Assembly (NCBI GenBank): GCA_037128595.1
Contig: JBAXWB010000011.1
Coordinates: 81,714-131,939, forward strand
Origin: a bacterium
GTDB taxonomy: Bacteria > Verrucomicrobiota > Kiritimatiellia > CAIKKV01 > CAITUY01
Length of the DNA: 50,226 bases
Direction of reading: 5' to 3'
Shown here: positions 16,256 to 24,802 of the stretch, piece by piece
How the letters are laid out: every line of letters starts with the position of its first letter
Numbering within the stretch: position 1 is the first letter of the stretch
Program-made: the position numbers and the translations under genes
The notes under the pieces: generated by a model
What the model was told of the DNA's origin: nothing
What the model saw: the letters and a program-made list of their open reading frames with translations, nothing else
Databases searched by the model: none

Positions 16256-16297
16256 ATTATCCCTGATGGAAACGGCCAGTAAAGTTCTTGGGCATTC

Positions 16298-17125
16298 TCA
16301 AAGCCGCACGATATGTTTCATGAACCCATCCCCCCGGATCGTATCGAGGAGCTCGAATTTCAAATCGGACAGTCCTTCAGTTCTTGAATCATAGGGGAGG
16401 CGTTTTCCCGACCCCAATCGCTTGCAGTTTGCCTGATAGTCTGGATTCCCACGACGCTTGACGTCTTCATGAGCGCGGGGATGACCGGAAGCCACCTGCT
16501 CAATAGACTGATATCGGCCCATCCTCCAGGTCAAGGGGATGGCCCAGGTTTGGCCGAACCTCTTTCTTAGGTCATCGTCTTCCGCTCCCCACCCCCAGTA
16601 TTGATTGCTGAACCCGTTAACCTGCCAAAAGTCCTCTTTGTTCACCAAGAGAACGCCACCGAAATAAAAAGGGCTGAACTGGTACTCATACTGCGAACAA
16701 TGGGCGGCAAGATGAGTCGGCATGACGGGATAGGCGTAATTACATGATGCCGATTCCGGCAGCAAGTCGACATCATGAAAGCAGAAATAAACACTTTGGT
16801 CCTGGTAAAGGCTGAACCCCGCATTCATCAGTTTGGCCCGATTAAACAGGTCACCCCCCGCCTGCTCGATGACGACAACACGGTACTTGATTCCTTTCAG
16901 GAAACTGGCCATGTGCGGAACAAACTGTCTGAGATTCTCTTCGCGGTTACGAAAGGGGACCACAATAATCAGCTCTTCCGGTCTCTTCGCCGCACGCCTT
17001 GCCCTGACGAGCCGAAGAATGGCGGCAAACGCTTTTACGGGAGTTTTGATATCCAGCAACGCCACAAAGAACCGCGCGATGGTTTTCACGTCAGGGGGTC
17101 GCGATCTAGTACACATGATTTTCAT
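16298..17125 (-). CDS. Beta-1,4-galactosyltransferase-like protein (GT7)
   Basis: 275 aa. It carries the hallmark motifs of GT7 in order: VVPFRNRE (55-62), FHDVDLLPE (116-124; the metal-binding DVD), YFGG (154-157), and GFSNQYWGWGAEDDDL (171-186; compare WGWGGEDDD of animal enzymes). The C-terminal Met/His position is occupied by SGHPRAHED. GT7 enzymes transfer galactose or GalNAc from UDP-sugars to GlcNAc. An N-terminal basic helix (about 15-50) replaces the animal Golgi anchor. The gene lies inside a bacterial glycan cluster. Confidence 0.85.
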   Translation of the reverse strand: MKIMCTRSRPPDVKTIARFFVALLDIKTPVKAFAAILRLVRARRAAKRPEELIIVVPFRNREENLRQFVPHMASFLKGIKYRVVVIEQAGGDLFNRAKLMNAGFSLYQDQSVYFCFHDVDLLPESASCNYAYPVMPTHLAAHCSQYEYQFSPFYFGGVLLVNKEDFWQVNGFSNQYWGWGAEDDDLRKRFGQTWAIPLTWRMGRYQSIEQVASGHPRAHEDVKRRGNPDYQANCKRLGSGKRLPYDSRTEGLSDLKFELLDTIRGDGFMKHIVRL

Positions 17126-17153
17126 AGATATGGCATTGCCCTATGCGTGTCAA

Positions 17154-18728
17154 TCAGTCAACCGGTTGACCACTGACATCATAAATCCTGAGCCCGTCAA
17201 TCGTCCCGCCTGTCATCTCCGGCAAGTTCCTGAAACGCGCATGCTCTTCTGCGGTTTCATCCCAGACAAAGTAGGCGTTCACGCCCAAACGGGCCAGAGC
17301 GGGAAGAATCTCGTGGTCGGGCGTCGCTCCTTTGATATCGAAGAAACGCAGTCCAAGATGGTAGGCAATGAAAAGAGTCTGGTGCCAGTTCTTGTTGGAG
17401 GCAATATTGCCAACCAGCCTGGTTTGGCTCGCCAGCCGCTTACTCAACTCATATACCGCCACCCCTTCCGCCTTCCCGTAGAGGACGCGGGTCTGCAGTG
17501 CCGCCGGCCCACCCATCGACAAGGCAAGGATAACACAGGCGACGATCCGCCACCTTCCGGCAAGAACACCCCGGGCTTCCTGATTCCAGATCATTCCGGC
17601 CCCCAACAGGGCCAGCAGAACCAGGCTGATAAACAGATAGCGGAATTCAACGATTAGCAGCAAGTAACCGCCCAAATACAGCATCAGGGTGGCGAGAAGT
17701 AACGCTGTTCCTCCCGGCTGCAGGCAAGCCCGACGCCTGCGTACACAACACACAATCGACCCGGCAATGATGACAACGGTCAATGGAGAGTACTGCTGAA
17801 TCATACCCGCCATGAGTTTCAGGTTCTGCAAAACCGCATGCCCGCGATGGCGAATCACGACCGAGGGGGGAAAGGACGTGCCGCTTGATACGATAACCAT
17901 CACGGACGGATCATCCCACATGCTGATCGCGGCAGCATCAGAAGGCGCCCTGAAACTGCGGCAGGATAACGATAGGGGATCAGCGTTACCAAGCGTCAAT
18001 AACGTGCTGTTGTTCCGACCTGAAGTAGATACAGTGAAATGTCCGTACTTAACCGACAGGGCCGCAATCCATCCGCTGCTGAGCAGGACCAAAACAAAAA
18101 GGGCCACCCCATAGGCGCGCAAGACCGCAAGGCGACGCCCCGCCGCTGCCCCCGCCCCGAGCCAGAGCAGAACCGTCATCAGGGAAAGGTGGGCAATGAA
18201 GAAGTAGAATCCGTAGCCCTTGCTGAAATAGGCCAGCACACCCAGTATGCCGACCCAAACCGCCGTCCGGATTCCGTTCAGGTACCCGGGCCCGAAAAGG
18301 ACGCCTAAATACCAGACCAGGACGCAAACCATTAAAAAATCAGGCGTCAGTTTCTGGAAGGTGAACAGCCACAGCGCGGGCAATAACGACGCCATGACGA
18401 CCAGGCGCAGGCGTTCGGATAAGTGGCATCGTGCGGCCAGGACATACATCCCGGGAATCGTCGCCAGGCCGATGGCGATCGAAAGCAGTTTGCCCGCCAG
18501 AAGCGCATCGAGCCCTAGCGCCAGAAACGGAACGAGCAACCATGAGAGCAGCGGACCCCAGTAGGCGTTGATAGCGCCATGCCAGTCGCCTGCGAGATAG
18601 CGGCGGGCAATGGAGATGTAGGAAATTCCATCAGCATTAATCGCATGGAGGAATCCGGGCAACAAGGCCAGCGATACCAGGAGGTAAACCAAAGCAACGC
18701 CAACCACGCAGATTCGACCCCGCTTCAT
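17154..18728 (-). CDS. GT-C-type membrane glycosyltransferase (PMT/ArnT-like)
   Basis: 524 aa with about ten to twelve hydrophobic helices. The first outer loop has HAINADGISYISIARRYLAG, carrying the Asp typical of the GT39/ArnT active loop, followed by YWGPLLSWLLVPFLALG. The C-terminal soluble part is short (about 110 aa) and ends TIDGLRIYDVSGQPVD. Such enzymes take sugars from polyprenyl phosphate. It is the most upstream minus-strand gene of the central glycan run and faces the GT2 genes across a 203-base divergent promoter region. Confidence 0.75.
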   Translation of the reverse strand: MKRGRICVVGVALVYLLVSLALLPGFLHAINADGISYISIARRYLAGDWHGAINAYWGPLLSWLLVPFLALGLDALLAGKLLSIAIGLATIPGMYVLAARCHLSERLRLVVMASLLPALWLFTFQKLTPDFLMVCVLVWYLGVLFGPGYLNGIRTAVWVGILGVLAYFSKGYGFYFFIAHLSLMTVLLWLGAGAAAGRRLAVLRAYGVALFVLVLLSSGWIAALSVKYGHFTVSTSGRNNSTLLTLGNADPLSLSCRSFRAPSDAAAISMWDDPSVMVIVSSGTSFPPSVVIRHRGHAVLQNLKLMAGMIQQYSPLTVVIIAGSIVCCVRRRRACLQPGGTALLLATLMLYLGGYLLLIVEFRYLFISLVLLALLGAGMIWNQEARGVLAGRWRIVACVILALSMGGPAALQTRVLYGKAEGVAVYELSKRLASQTRLVGNIASNKNWHQTLFIAYHLGLRFFDIKGATPDHEILPALARLGVNAYFVWDETAEEHARFRNLPEMTGGTIDGLRIYDVSGQPVD

Positions 18729-18857
18729 GACCTGCTGCCGCCGGCCTGCCGGAGCCCCGGGAATTGCCGGACCCGTTCCTCCTGATTGCTTTTCTCGCGA
18801 TCCCTCATGTCCGGGTTATACCAACTCGCGGAAACCCTATCAAGAATCATGTCGGGA

Positions 18858-18901
18858 TTGACGACCTAACGGGCAGGTGATATTTTTCACGGAACTGTGA
18901 A
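18858..18901 (+). promoter_or_regulatory. Sigma-70-type promoter with overlapping inverted repeat
   Basis: TTGACG (18858-18863), 17 bases, TATTTT (18881-18886). Immediately overlapping the -10 box and the expected start is TTCACGGAACTGTGAA (18886-18901), a perfect 5-base inverted repeat with a 6-base spacer. It is placed to act as an operator for the GT2 pair beginning at 18932. Confidence 0.5.
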
Positions 18902-18931
18902 TGTCCCATTTATCTATAGCGTGCCTTTTTC

Positions 18932-19939
18932 ATGAAGGCCACGTGCGACCCCGAAAAATCCGTGTCCGTCATTATCCCCGTCTTCAACAGCCAGGAAACG
19001 ATTGCCGCCTGCCTGCAGGCGGTCTTTCGATCCTCGCTCACGCCGTTTGATGTCATCGTTGTGGACGACGGGTCCACGGACGACTCGGCCGCCATCGCTC
19101 GTCGTTTTCCCTGCCGCGTGATCCAGCTAGAAAAGCAGTCCGGCCCGGGGACCGCCCGGAACGCCGGGGCACGCCTCGCCTCCTCCAACATCATGTTCTT
19201 CCTCGATTCGGACATCCTCATCGAGCCCGATACGCTGTCGCTCATCAGCGATTGCTTACGGGATCGGCCGGAACTCAGCGGCCTGTTCTGTTCGTACCAG
19301 AAAGACACGATTCCCTCTAATTTCTGCTCAACCTACAAGAACCTCCTGCACCACTTCATCCACCAGACCTCACGGGAGGAGGCGTCCACCTTTTGCGGCG
19401 GGTTCGGGGCCCTCACCAAGAATGCCTTTCTGTCGGTTGGCGGTTTTGATGAATCCTACACGGCGCTTGAGGATGTTGAACTGGGGTATCGGCTGATGCT
19501 GGCCGGCCACAAGATCTTCCTCAACAAACGCATTCAGGTGACGCACTGCAAGACCTACTCGCTCCTTGGCCTGATCAAGTCGGACGTCCTTAACCGGGCG
19601 ATTCCATGGACCCGGATCATGGTCTCAAAATCGGTCTTCAAGAACGATTTGAACACGCGTATTCACCATGTCATCAGCGTGCCGGTCGCCTTTTTGATTC
19701 TCATCCTGCTCCCCTTATCGTTCCAGTTTCCGATGGGGCTCCTCATCCTGGCGCTCCTGACGGCGTCGCTCCTGGCGCTGAACCATTCCTTCCTGATATT
19801 CGTGTTCCGTGAAAAAGGCCCCGCCTTCACCCTGCAAACGGTGATCATGAACTGGGTCGGGTACTTGTACAGCGGCGCCGGGCTTGTTTTTGGGCTCCTT
19901 CCCTACGCCAGAGGGCGGTTCGTTGAAGAAAAGATGTGA
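18932..19939 (+). CDS. Glycosyltransferase family 2 protein with C-terminal membrane helices
   Basis: 335 aa. The GT-A domain starts SVSVIIPVFNSQETIAACLQ, with the nucleotide-binding VIVVDDGSTDDS and the metal site FFLDSDILIEPDT. GTARNAGA, GGFGALTKNAF and GGFDESYTALEDVELGYR complete the family pattern. Two hydrophobic segments (about 247-285 and 300-320) anchor it to the membrane, as in GT2 enzymes acting on polyprenyl-linked acceptors. It is divergent from the GT-C gene and followed after 13 bases by another GT2. Confidence 0.9.
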   Translation: MKATCDPEKSVSVIIPVFNSQETIAACLQAVFRSSLTPFDVIVVDDGSTDDSAAIARRFPCRVIQLEKQSGPGTARNAGARLASSNIMFFLDSDILIEPDTLSLISDCLRDRPELSGLFCSYQKDTIPSNFCSTYKNLLHHFIHQTSREEASTFCGGFGALTKNAFLSVGGFDESYTALEDVELGYRLMLAGHKIFLNKRIQVTHCKTYSLLGLIKSDVLNRAIPWTRIMVSKSVFKNDLNTRIHHVISVPVAFLILILLPLSFQFPMGLLILALLTASLLALNHSFLIFVFREKGPAFTLQTVIMNWVGYLYSGAGLVFGLLPYARGRFVEEKM

Positions 19940-19952
19940 GGTGAATCGCACC

Positions 19953-20636
19953 ATGCTGTTAAGCATTCTCATCCCAACACTGACGGAACGGCGGATGCAA
20001 TTCCTGGCCCTGAAGGGGCGATTGCAGCGTCAGGCCGCTGACCATGGCCTCGGAACCTGCGTGGAGATCCTGGCGGAAGAGGACAATCGGGAGCAATCCA
20101 TCGGAATGAAGCGCAATCTTCTGCTCCAGAAAGCCACAGGTCACTTCGTGGTGTTCGTTGACGACGACGACGACGTGCATGACGCCTATGTGCCACTGAT
20201 CTGCCACGCCATCAAGTCGCACCCGGATCTGGATTGCATCGGGATCCAGGGCACGATCCTGTTCCGCGGCAAACATCAACGGCCGTTCGTACATTCCCTC
20301 CAATACTCCGATTATGCCACCCTCGATGGAATTTACTGTCGTCCACCGTACCACCTGAACCCCATCCGCAGAGCCATCGCGGTGCAATACCGCTTTGCCG
20401 ATACAAGCTACTCGGAGGATATCGACTGGTCGATCCGCATGAGGAATGACCGGGCGCTGACACGCGAGTACTTCATCAGGGAATCCCTCTATTGCTACCG
20501 GTCGCGCCGCTACTGGTTTTATCAAAGCATTCTGGATCGAACAGAGGGAATTCGCCATTTGCTGGGGCTGCGCCTGGTGAACCGGCTGCGCCCCTGGCGG
20601 AGAGAACCGGCGGGATTATGTGTGACTAGAGACTAG
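19953..20636 (+). CDS. Glycosyltransferase family 2-like protein
   Basis: 227 aa from the ATG at 19953, which has GAGGTGA upstream; a longer frame from 19884 would overlap the previous gene. The GT-A features are LSILIPTLTERRMQF, IGMKRNLLLQKATGHFVVFV, the acidic metal site VDDDDDVHDAY, and later SEDIDWSIRM. The usual VVDDGS motif is replaced by ILAEEDNREQSIG, so it is a divergent member. It is probably cotranscribed with the upstream GT2 and ends the glycan block. Confidence 0.78.
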   Translation: MLLSILIPTLTERRMQFLALKGRLQRQAADHGLGTCVEILAEEDNREQSIGMKRNLLLQKATGHFVVFVDDDDDVHDAYVPLICHAIKSHPDLDCIGIQGTILFRGKHQRPFVHSLQYSDYATLDGIYCRPPYHLNPIRRAIAVQYRFADTSYSEDIDWSIRMRNDRALTREYFIRESLYCYRSRRYWFYQSILDRTEGIRHLLGLRLVNRLRPWRREPAGLCVTRD

Positions 20637-20648
20637 CAGGTGCCCCAG

Positions 20649-20825
20649 TTAATGTCCGAGAGCCTGGGAACTCAACGATAACTTTCCGTCCTTCGTCTCC
20701 ATTCCCTCAGGCCAACTAAACGTCCCTTTCTCAAGTCGCTTCGTCATCACCCACAGTCCTGTGCCGTCCCAGTACAAAACCTTCACCCGGTTATGCCGCC
20801 GATTGGTGAACACGAACAAGCCGCC
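20649..20825 (-). mobile_element. IS66-family TnpB (Orf2) C-terminal remnant
   Basis: The minus strand encodes GLFVFTNRRHNRVKVLYWDG, then TGLWVMTKRLEKGTFSWPEG and a short tail ending at TAA (20649-20651). This is the conserved IS66 accessory protein sequence (FVFxNRRxxRxKxLYWDGxG). Only about the last 58 codons survive, with no transposase, no Orf1 and no terminal repeats nearby. Confidence 0.85.
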
Positions 20826-20959
20826 TCGTCATCACGGATACGAATCCCTGCTGTATCACGCAGGTATCAGGCTGGGAATGAGGTCAACGACGTATTAAGC
20901 CAGGATCGCATCCTTGCAAGCCTTGGCGACACGGAACTTCTTATGAGCTCCACGTGCCG

Positions 20960-21136
20960 TCATCTTGGTCGCACATGTATAGTGCCTTTGCAGGCCACGC
21001 AGAAGATGCGACCAGGAAAAGTGTACCACCCTTCTTTGGGATCAACAGGTTTCTCACAGACAGAACACTTCAGCGCTGCATCTCTGCTCATTGGTTCAGC
21101 GCAAGCTTTTGCAGGATCGTCATTATATTCATCCAT
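20960..21136 (-). CDS. Small zinc-ribbon protein, 58 aa
   Basis: The ATG at 21136 follows GGAGGT with 7 bases spacing. The 58-residue product has two CxxC knuckles separated by 18 residues (CSVC and CVAC, with EKPVDPKEGWYTFPGRIF between), the layout of a zinc ribbon. The acidic N terminus is MDEYNDDPAKACAEP. The stop overlaps (ATGA) a 22-codon frame at 20895-20963 (MTARGAHKKFRVAKACKDAI) rich in Lys, which may be the original C terminus after a frameshift. It sits between IS66 debris and a galactokinase-like remnant, so it may itself be decaying. No function assigned. Confidence 0.55.
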   Translation of the reverse strand: MDEYNDDPAKACAEPMSRDAALKCSVCEKPVDPKEGWYTFPGRIFCVACKGTIHVRPR

Positions 21137-21154
21137 GCATAACCTCCAAACTGA

Positions 21155-21495
21155 TCAGTGCTTAGAGACTCGCGCCCAGGTGTCGGCGATTGATTTGTGC
21201 TGCGGTTTGGGAATCCTGCCAGACCGGAACTCGATGACGCCGTCGCCCGGGAAATTGTCACTGTAAAGCCTGAACCGGTCGGTCCCGTTTGGTTTGTAGG
21301 CCATCCAGATGAACCAGTCGGTCCCAACGCCGAACAACTCGGTGCCGTTATAATCACCGTGCTCCACCCCCAGGCAGAAACGTGATGGGTGCGGCGGATG
21401 GTGCCGCCAGTGATATCCAAGTGGTTTTGTTTTGCAATTCGGGTCAAGTCGGACCCAATTGCCAAATCAATCGATAAAGTCTTCATTGATTGCAT
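21155..21495 (-). pseudogene. Galactokinase-like (GHMP kinase) N-terminal remnant
   Basis: Pieces in different registers fit the N terminus of galactokinase. A start MQSMKTLSIDL follows the mutarotase stop by only 4 bases. APITFLPG appears in a shifted frame where galactokinase has APGRVNLIG. Then VEHGDYNGTELFGVGTDWF corresponds to GEHTDYNGGFVLP, followed by RFRLYSDNF, comparable to the VRLYSxNF strand. The open frame ends at 21155, within what would be the first 110 residues, and the ATP-binding and catalytic parts are absent. Position directly behind galM agrees with a former gal operon. Identification is by motif only. Confidence 0.45.
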
Positions 21496-21499
21496 TCTT

Positions 21500-22618
21500 T
21501 CAGGGGTGATCCACTGAGAAACGGTATATAATCGTGTTGTGATAGGTCTGGCCGGACCTCAGAACCACTGACGGGAATTGCGGCTTATTGGGTGAATCGG
21601 GATAATGCTGAGGCTCCATACAGAACCCGGTCCTATATTGATACGCGACCCCACCCTTGCCCACGTTGCTACCATCAAGGAAATTGCCGGAGTAGAATTG
21701 TAACCCGGGTTCCGTTGAAAATACATCCATGATCCTCCCCGTCACCGGCTCATGCACGGACGCAAGGTGCGCCAGATTGCCTGCAGGCTTGTTTATGACC
21801 CAGTTGTGATCATACCCCCCGCCAAACTTCAATTGCTCATCATCCACCGTGATGCGAGCGCCTATCGCCGCCGCTTTCCGAAAATCGAACGGGGTTCCCA
21901 TAACCGGTTTCAACTCACCGGTGGGAATCAAGGTGCTATCCACAGGTGTAAAGGCATCCGCAAAGATTACTACCTCATGTCCTAGAATATCCCCTTTCCC
22001 CACCAAGTTGAAATACGAGTGATGGGTCAGATTGCACACCGTCGGCTTGTCCGTGGTCGCGGTGAGGTCAAGGCGCAGTTCGTTCTTTTCCGTTATCGAG
22101 TAGACCGCCGTCACGGACAACGCTCCAGGATAGCCCTCCTCGCCATCCGGGCTCACATACTTCAGTTCCAGCGTCGCCTCCGGCTTATCCTTCAGGATCT
22201 TTGCATCCCATACCACTTTATCAAAGCCCTTGATCCCACCATGTAGATGGTTGCCAATGTTATTGGTAGCCAGATTGTGCTCCGTACCGTTCAATGTGAA
22301 CTTGCCTTTGGCAATACGATTTCCGCAACGTCCGATGAGCGCGCCGAAATAGGGTGTGGCCTTGATATATTCGTCAAGATTATCGTACCCGAGAACCACA
22401 TCGCCTAGGGCGCCCTTCCGATCCGGCACCTTCAACGACACCACAATGCCGCCGTAGTTCATGATGCGGGCCTCAATGCCCTGGCTGTTCTTCAGGGTGA
22501 AGATCGCGACCTCCCGACCATCCGCCGTCTTTCCAAAGGGCACCGAAGTCACACTTCCTGCACCCAAAACCGAACCTGTTATCAGCCCCGCGACCAGTCC
22601 TGTCTGTATTATCTTCAT
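21500..22618 (-). CDS. galM: Aldose 1-epimerase (mutarotase), exported
   Basis: 372 aa from the ATG at 22618 (AGGAAG upstream), giving a signal peptide MKIIQTGLVAGLITGSVLGA. The mature part follows GalM: MNYGGIVVSLKVPDRKG, GALIGRCGNRIAKGKF, the catalytic His in NLTHHSYFNLVG, DAFTPVDSTLIPTGE, and the C-terminal GFCMEPQHYPDSPN. It interconverts alpha and beta anomers of galactose or glucose. Export to the periplasm places the reaction next to the sugar symporter encoded upstream. It is the third gene of a run with the SSS symporter and a 71-aa membrane protein. Confidence 0.92.
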   Translation of the reverse strand: MKIIQTGLVAGLITGSVLGAGSVTSVPFGKTADGREVAIFTLKNSQGIEARIMNYGGIVVSLKVPDRKGALGDVVLGYDNLDEYIKATPYFGALIGRCGNRIAKGKFTLNGTEHNLATNNIGNHLHGGIKGFDKVVWDAKILKDKPEATLELKYVSPDGEEGYPGALSVTAVYSITEKNELRLDLTATTDKPTVCNLTHHSYFNLVGKGDILGHEVVIFADAFTPVDSTLIPTGELKPVMGTPFDFRKAAAIGARITVDDEQLKFGGGYDHNWVINKPAGNLAHLASVHEPVTGRIMDVFSTEPGLQFYSGNFLDGSNVGKGGVAYQYRTGFCMEPQHYPDSPNKPQFPSVVLRSGQTYHNTIIYRFSVDHP

Positions 22619-22632
22619 AATATTGCATCTTC

Positions 22633-22848
22633 CTATTTTGACGTTGTTTTCCCTGATTTTTTCCATGCGCTGAATAGCATGAGTCCGCCAAACACGAGCA
22701 GAATCAGCCCCCACCAGAGATTGATGTTAATATCAAGGGAGCGCTTGTACATATCCCCGGAAGCCCGGGTGATGAATCCGAAAACAGCCAACATCGCACC
22801 CACGAGGGAGAACATGATTCCAATCGGCCAACAGATATCGAGAGTCAT
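22633..22848 (-). CDS. Small two-helix membrane protein, 71 aa
   Basis: 71 aa with GGAAC before the ATG at 22848. Two hydrophobic segments, WPIGIMFSLVGAMLAVFGF and INLWWGLILLVFGGLMLF, are joined by a short polar loop and followed by a basic tail (SAWKKSGKTTSK). No family function is known to me. Its position between an SSS symporter (19 bases) and the mutarotase suggests a subunit-like or accessory role in sugar uptake. Confidence 0.72.
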   Translation of the reverse strand: MTLDICWPIGIMFSLVGAMLAVFGFITRASGDMYKRSLDININLWWGLILLVFGGLMLFSAWKKSGKTTSK

Positions 22849-22867
22849 AATTTAAGTTCCTTTCGGT

Positions 22868-24802
22868 TTAGAAGAAAATGATGTTGAGGACCAGGCAGCC
22901 TGCCAGAAGAACCACCGCCTGAATGCCGGGCCGCATATACCAGGATTCATCGGCCGACTGGATTCTCGGCGTCAAGGAATACACCAGGCCCGTCAGCTCC
23001 GCATCGGTCTTATTCTGTTTCGTGGCCAGTGAGAGCCCGGTGGTCAACACCAGGCAGGTCAGGAAAGCAAAGGAGGCCAGCCAGAAATTCTGTGCCATCT
23101 CGCTTGGGAAGGACTGAACGACAGCAAGGTAACCACCCTTGACGCCGGGGGCATTCCCTGTCGCAAGGGTCAGGGAGTGGAAGATTGCCGAGGTGGTGGT
23201 ACCCAGCAACAGGCCCCAGAAGGCACCCGTGGCCGTGATCCGCTTCCAGAACATACCCAGCAGGAAGGTGGCGAAGAGCGGCGCATTGACAAAGCCGAAT
23301 ACCAGCTGGATCACGTCCATGGCGTTGTTGTACATGGCGGCAAAGTAGGCGCAGGCAATACTGATCAGGATACCCGCCACCGTGGCGGCCCTTCCCATCC
23401 ACATGTAGTGGGCGTCTCCCTTGTTCTTCCCGATATAGGCCTGATAGAGGTCGTAGGTCCAGATGGTGTTGAACGCAGTGACGTTACCCGCCATACCGGA
23501 CATAAAGGAAGCCAGCAGTGCCGTTAGAGCCAGACCGAGCAGGCCGGTGGGACAGTACCGTTTGATCAGCGACAGGATTACGCCGTCATAGTCGTTTTCC
23601 GCCACGGCATTCTGCACGCGGCTCTTGATATCGGCGTCGCTCAGGGTCGAGGCGTCCTTAATGATGGCTGTCACATTGGCCGGGCGCATCTTCAACCCCG
23701 CCGCCTTGGCGACTTCCTGGACTGCAGCGTCACCCGTCAGTCCGGTAGCAGCCGCATTTTTGACGACCGGGATGATCTTCTCATAGGCGGATTCGGCAAT
23801 CACCCGGGGGGGTAGCCGATAGCCGTCCTTTCCGGAGAATGCCAGACCCGCAGCGATCATGCCGGGCAGGATCACCAGGGCGGGAATGAGCATCTTGGGG
23901 ATGGCCCCGATCAGTGGCGTGCGACGGGCGGCACTCATATCTTTGGCCGCCATAGCCCGCTGGACAACGAGAAAGTTGGTACACCAGTACCCGAAGGCCA
24001 GCACGAAGCCGAGCCCGAAAATCATAGCGAAGAGATCCACCCCCATCGGGTTGGCATCGGCCCCCCGCAACATCGGACTCCAGGCACCAGTCCAGGCGTC
24101 AGGCTGGAAGCTCTTATCGCCGACACCGATCGAGGCCGGGTTCATGGCGACCCCTGCCAACTTCTCCTTCAGCGCGCTCCACCCGCCCACATCCTTGAGG
24201 CCCAGATAGACCACAGGCGAGAAGCCCAACACGATCATGAAGAACTGCAACACTTCCGTATAGATCGCCGAGGTCAGCCCGCCTTTAAGCACGTAGAGCA
24301 ACACCACGCCCGAACAGATCCACAGGCTCATGTGATAGTTCCATCCCAGAAGTGCGTTCAGCAGCTTGGCCAATGCATTCATCGAAATGCCAGAGGCAAA
24401 GACGGTCATCACGGCAAACGTGATGGAGTTCAGACACCGAACCCGTCCGTCAAACCTCATATTCAGGTATTCGGGCACTGATCGCGCCTTGGAGCCATAA
24501 TAGAACGGCATCATGAACACCGCCAGGAAGGTCATGGCAAGGATCGCGCCGATCCAATAGAAATGGCAGGTCATCATGCCGTATTTGGCACCGCTGGCCG
24601 CCATGCCAACCAGTTCCAGCGCGCCCAGGTTGGCGGAAATGAACGCTAGCCCCGTCACCCAGGCGGGTATCGACCGACCTGAGAGAAAGAAGTCATTGCT
24701 CGACTTCATATACTTGCGAAGCGCCTGGCCAATACCCAGCACCGCCCCGACATAGATCAACATGATCGTGTAATCCATCCACCCCAATATCACATTCGGC
24801 AT
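22868..24802 (-). CDS. Solute:sodium symporter (SSS/SGLT-like sugar transporter)
   Basis: 644 aa, about 14 helices. The SSS core is recognisable: SSNDFFLSGRSIPAWVTGLA (TM1, unwound), ANLGALELVGMAASGAKYGM, SVPEYLNMRFDGRVRCLNS, LYVLKGGLTSAIYTEVLQFF, and LLASFMSGMAGNVTAFNTIW, where the sodium-site Ser residues lie. A soluble insertion of about 80 residues (about 325-405, KAAGLKMRPANVTAIIKDAS) between helices is typical of PVC relatives. Substrate is likely glucose or galactose, given the mutarotase downstream. Its start overlaps the end of the MFS fragment by 13 bases. Confidence 0.9.
   Translation of the reverse strand: MPNVILGWMDYTIMLIYVGAVLGIGQALRKYMKSSNDFFLSGRSIPAWVTGLAFISANLGALELVGMAASGAKYGMMTCHFYWIGAILAMTFLAVFMMPFYYGSKARSVPEYLNMRFDGRVRCLNSITFAVMTVFASGISMNALAKLLNALLGWNYHMSLWICSGVVLLYVLKGGLTSAIYTEVLQFFMIVLGFSPVVYLGLKDVGGWSALKEKLAGVAMNPASIGVGDKSFQPDAWTGAWSPMLRGADANPMGVDLFAMIFGLGFVLAFGYWCTNFLVVQRAMAAKDMSAARRTPLIGAIPKMLIPALVILPGMIAAGLAFSGKDGYRLPPRVIAESAYEKIIPVVKNAAATGLTGDAAVQEVAKAAGLKMRPANVTAIIKDASTLSDADIKSRVQNAVAENDYDGVILSLIKRYCPTGLLGLALTALLASFMSGMAGNVTAFNTIWTYDLYQAYIGKNKGDAHYMWMGRAATVAGILISIACAYFAAMYNNAMDVIQLVFGFVNAPLFATFLLGMFWKRITATGAFWGLLLGTTTSAIFHSLTLATGNAPGVKGGYLAVVQSFPSEMAQNFWLASFAFLTCLVLTTGLSLATKQNKTDAELTGLVYSLTPRIQSADESWYMRPGIQAVVLLAGCLVLNIIFF

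Noticed and set aside
18864-18870. ACCTAAC core-like box
   Set aside because: No partner box within 150 bases; it lies inside a promoter spacer.
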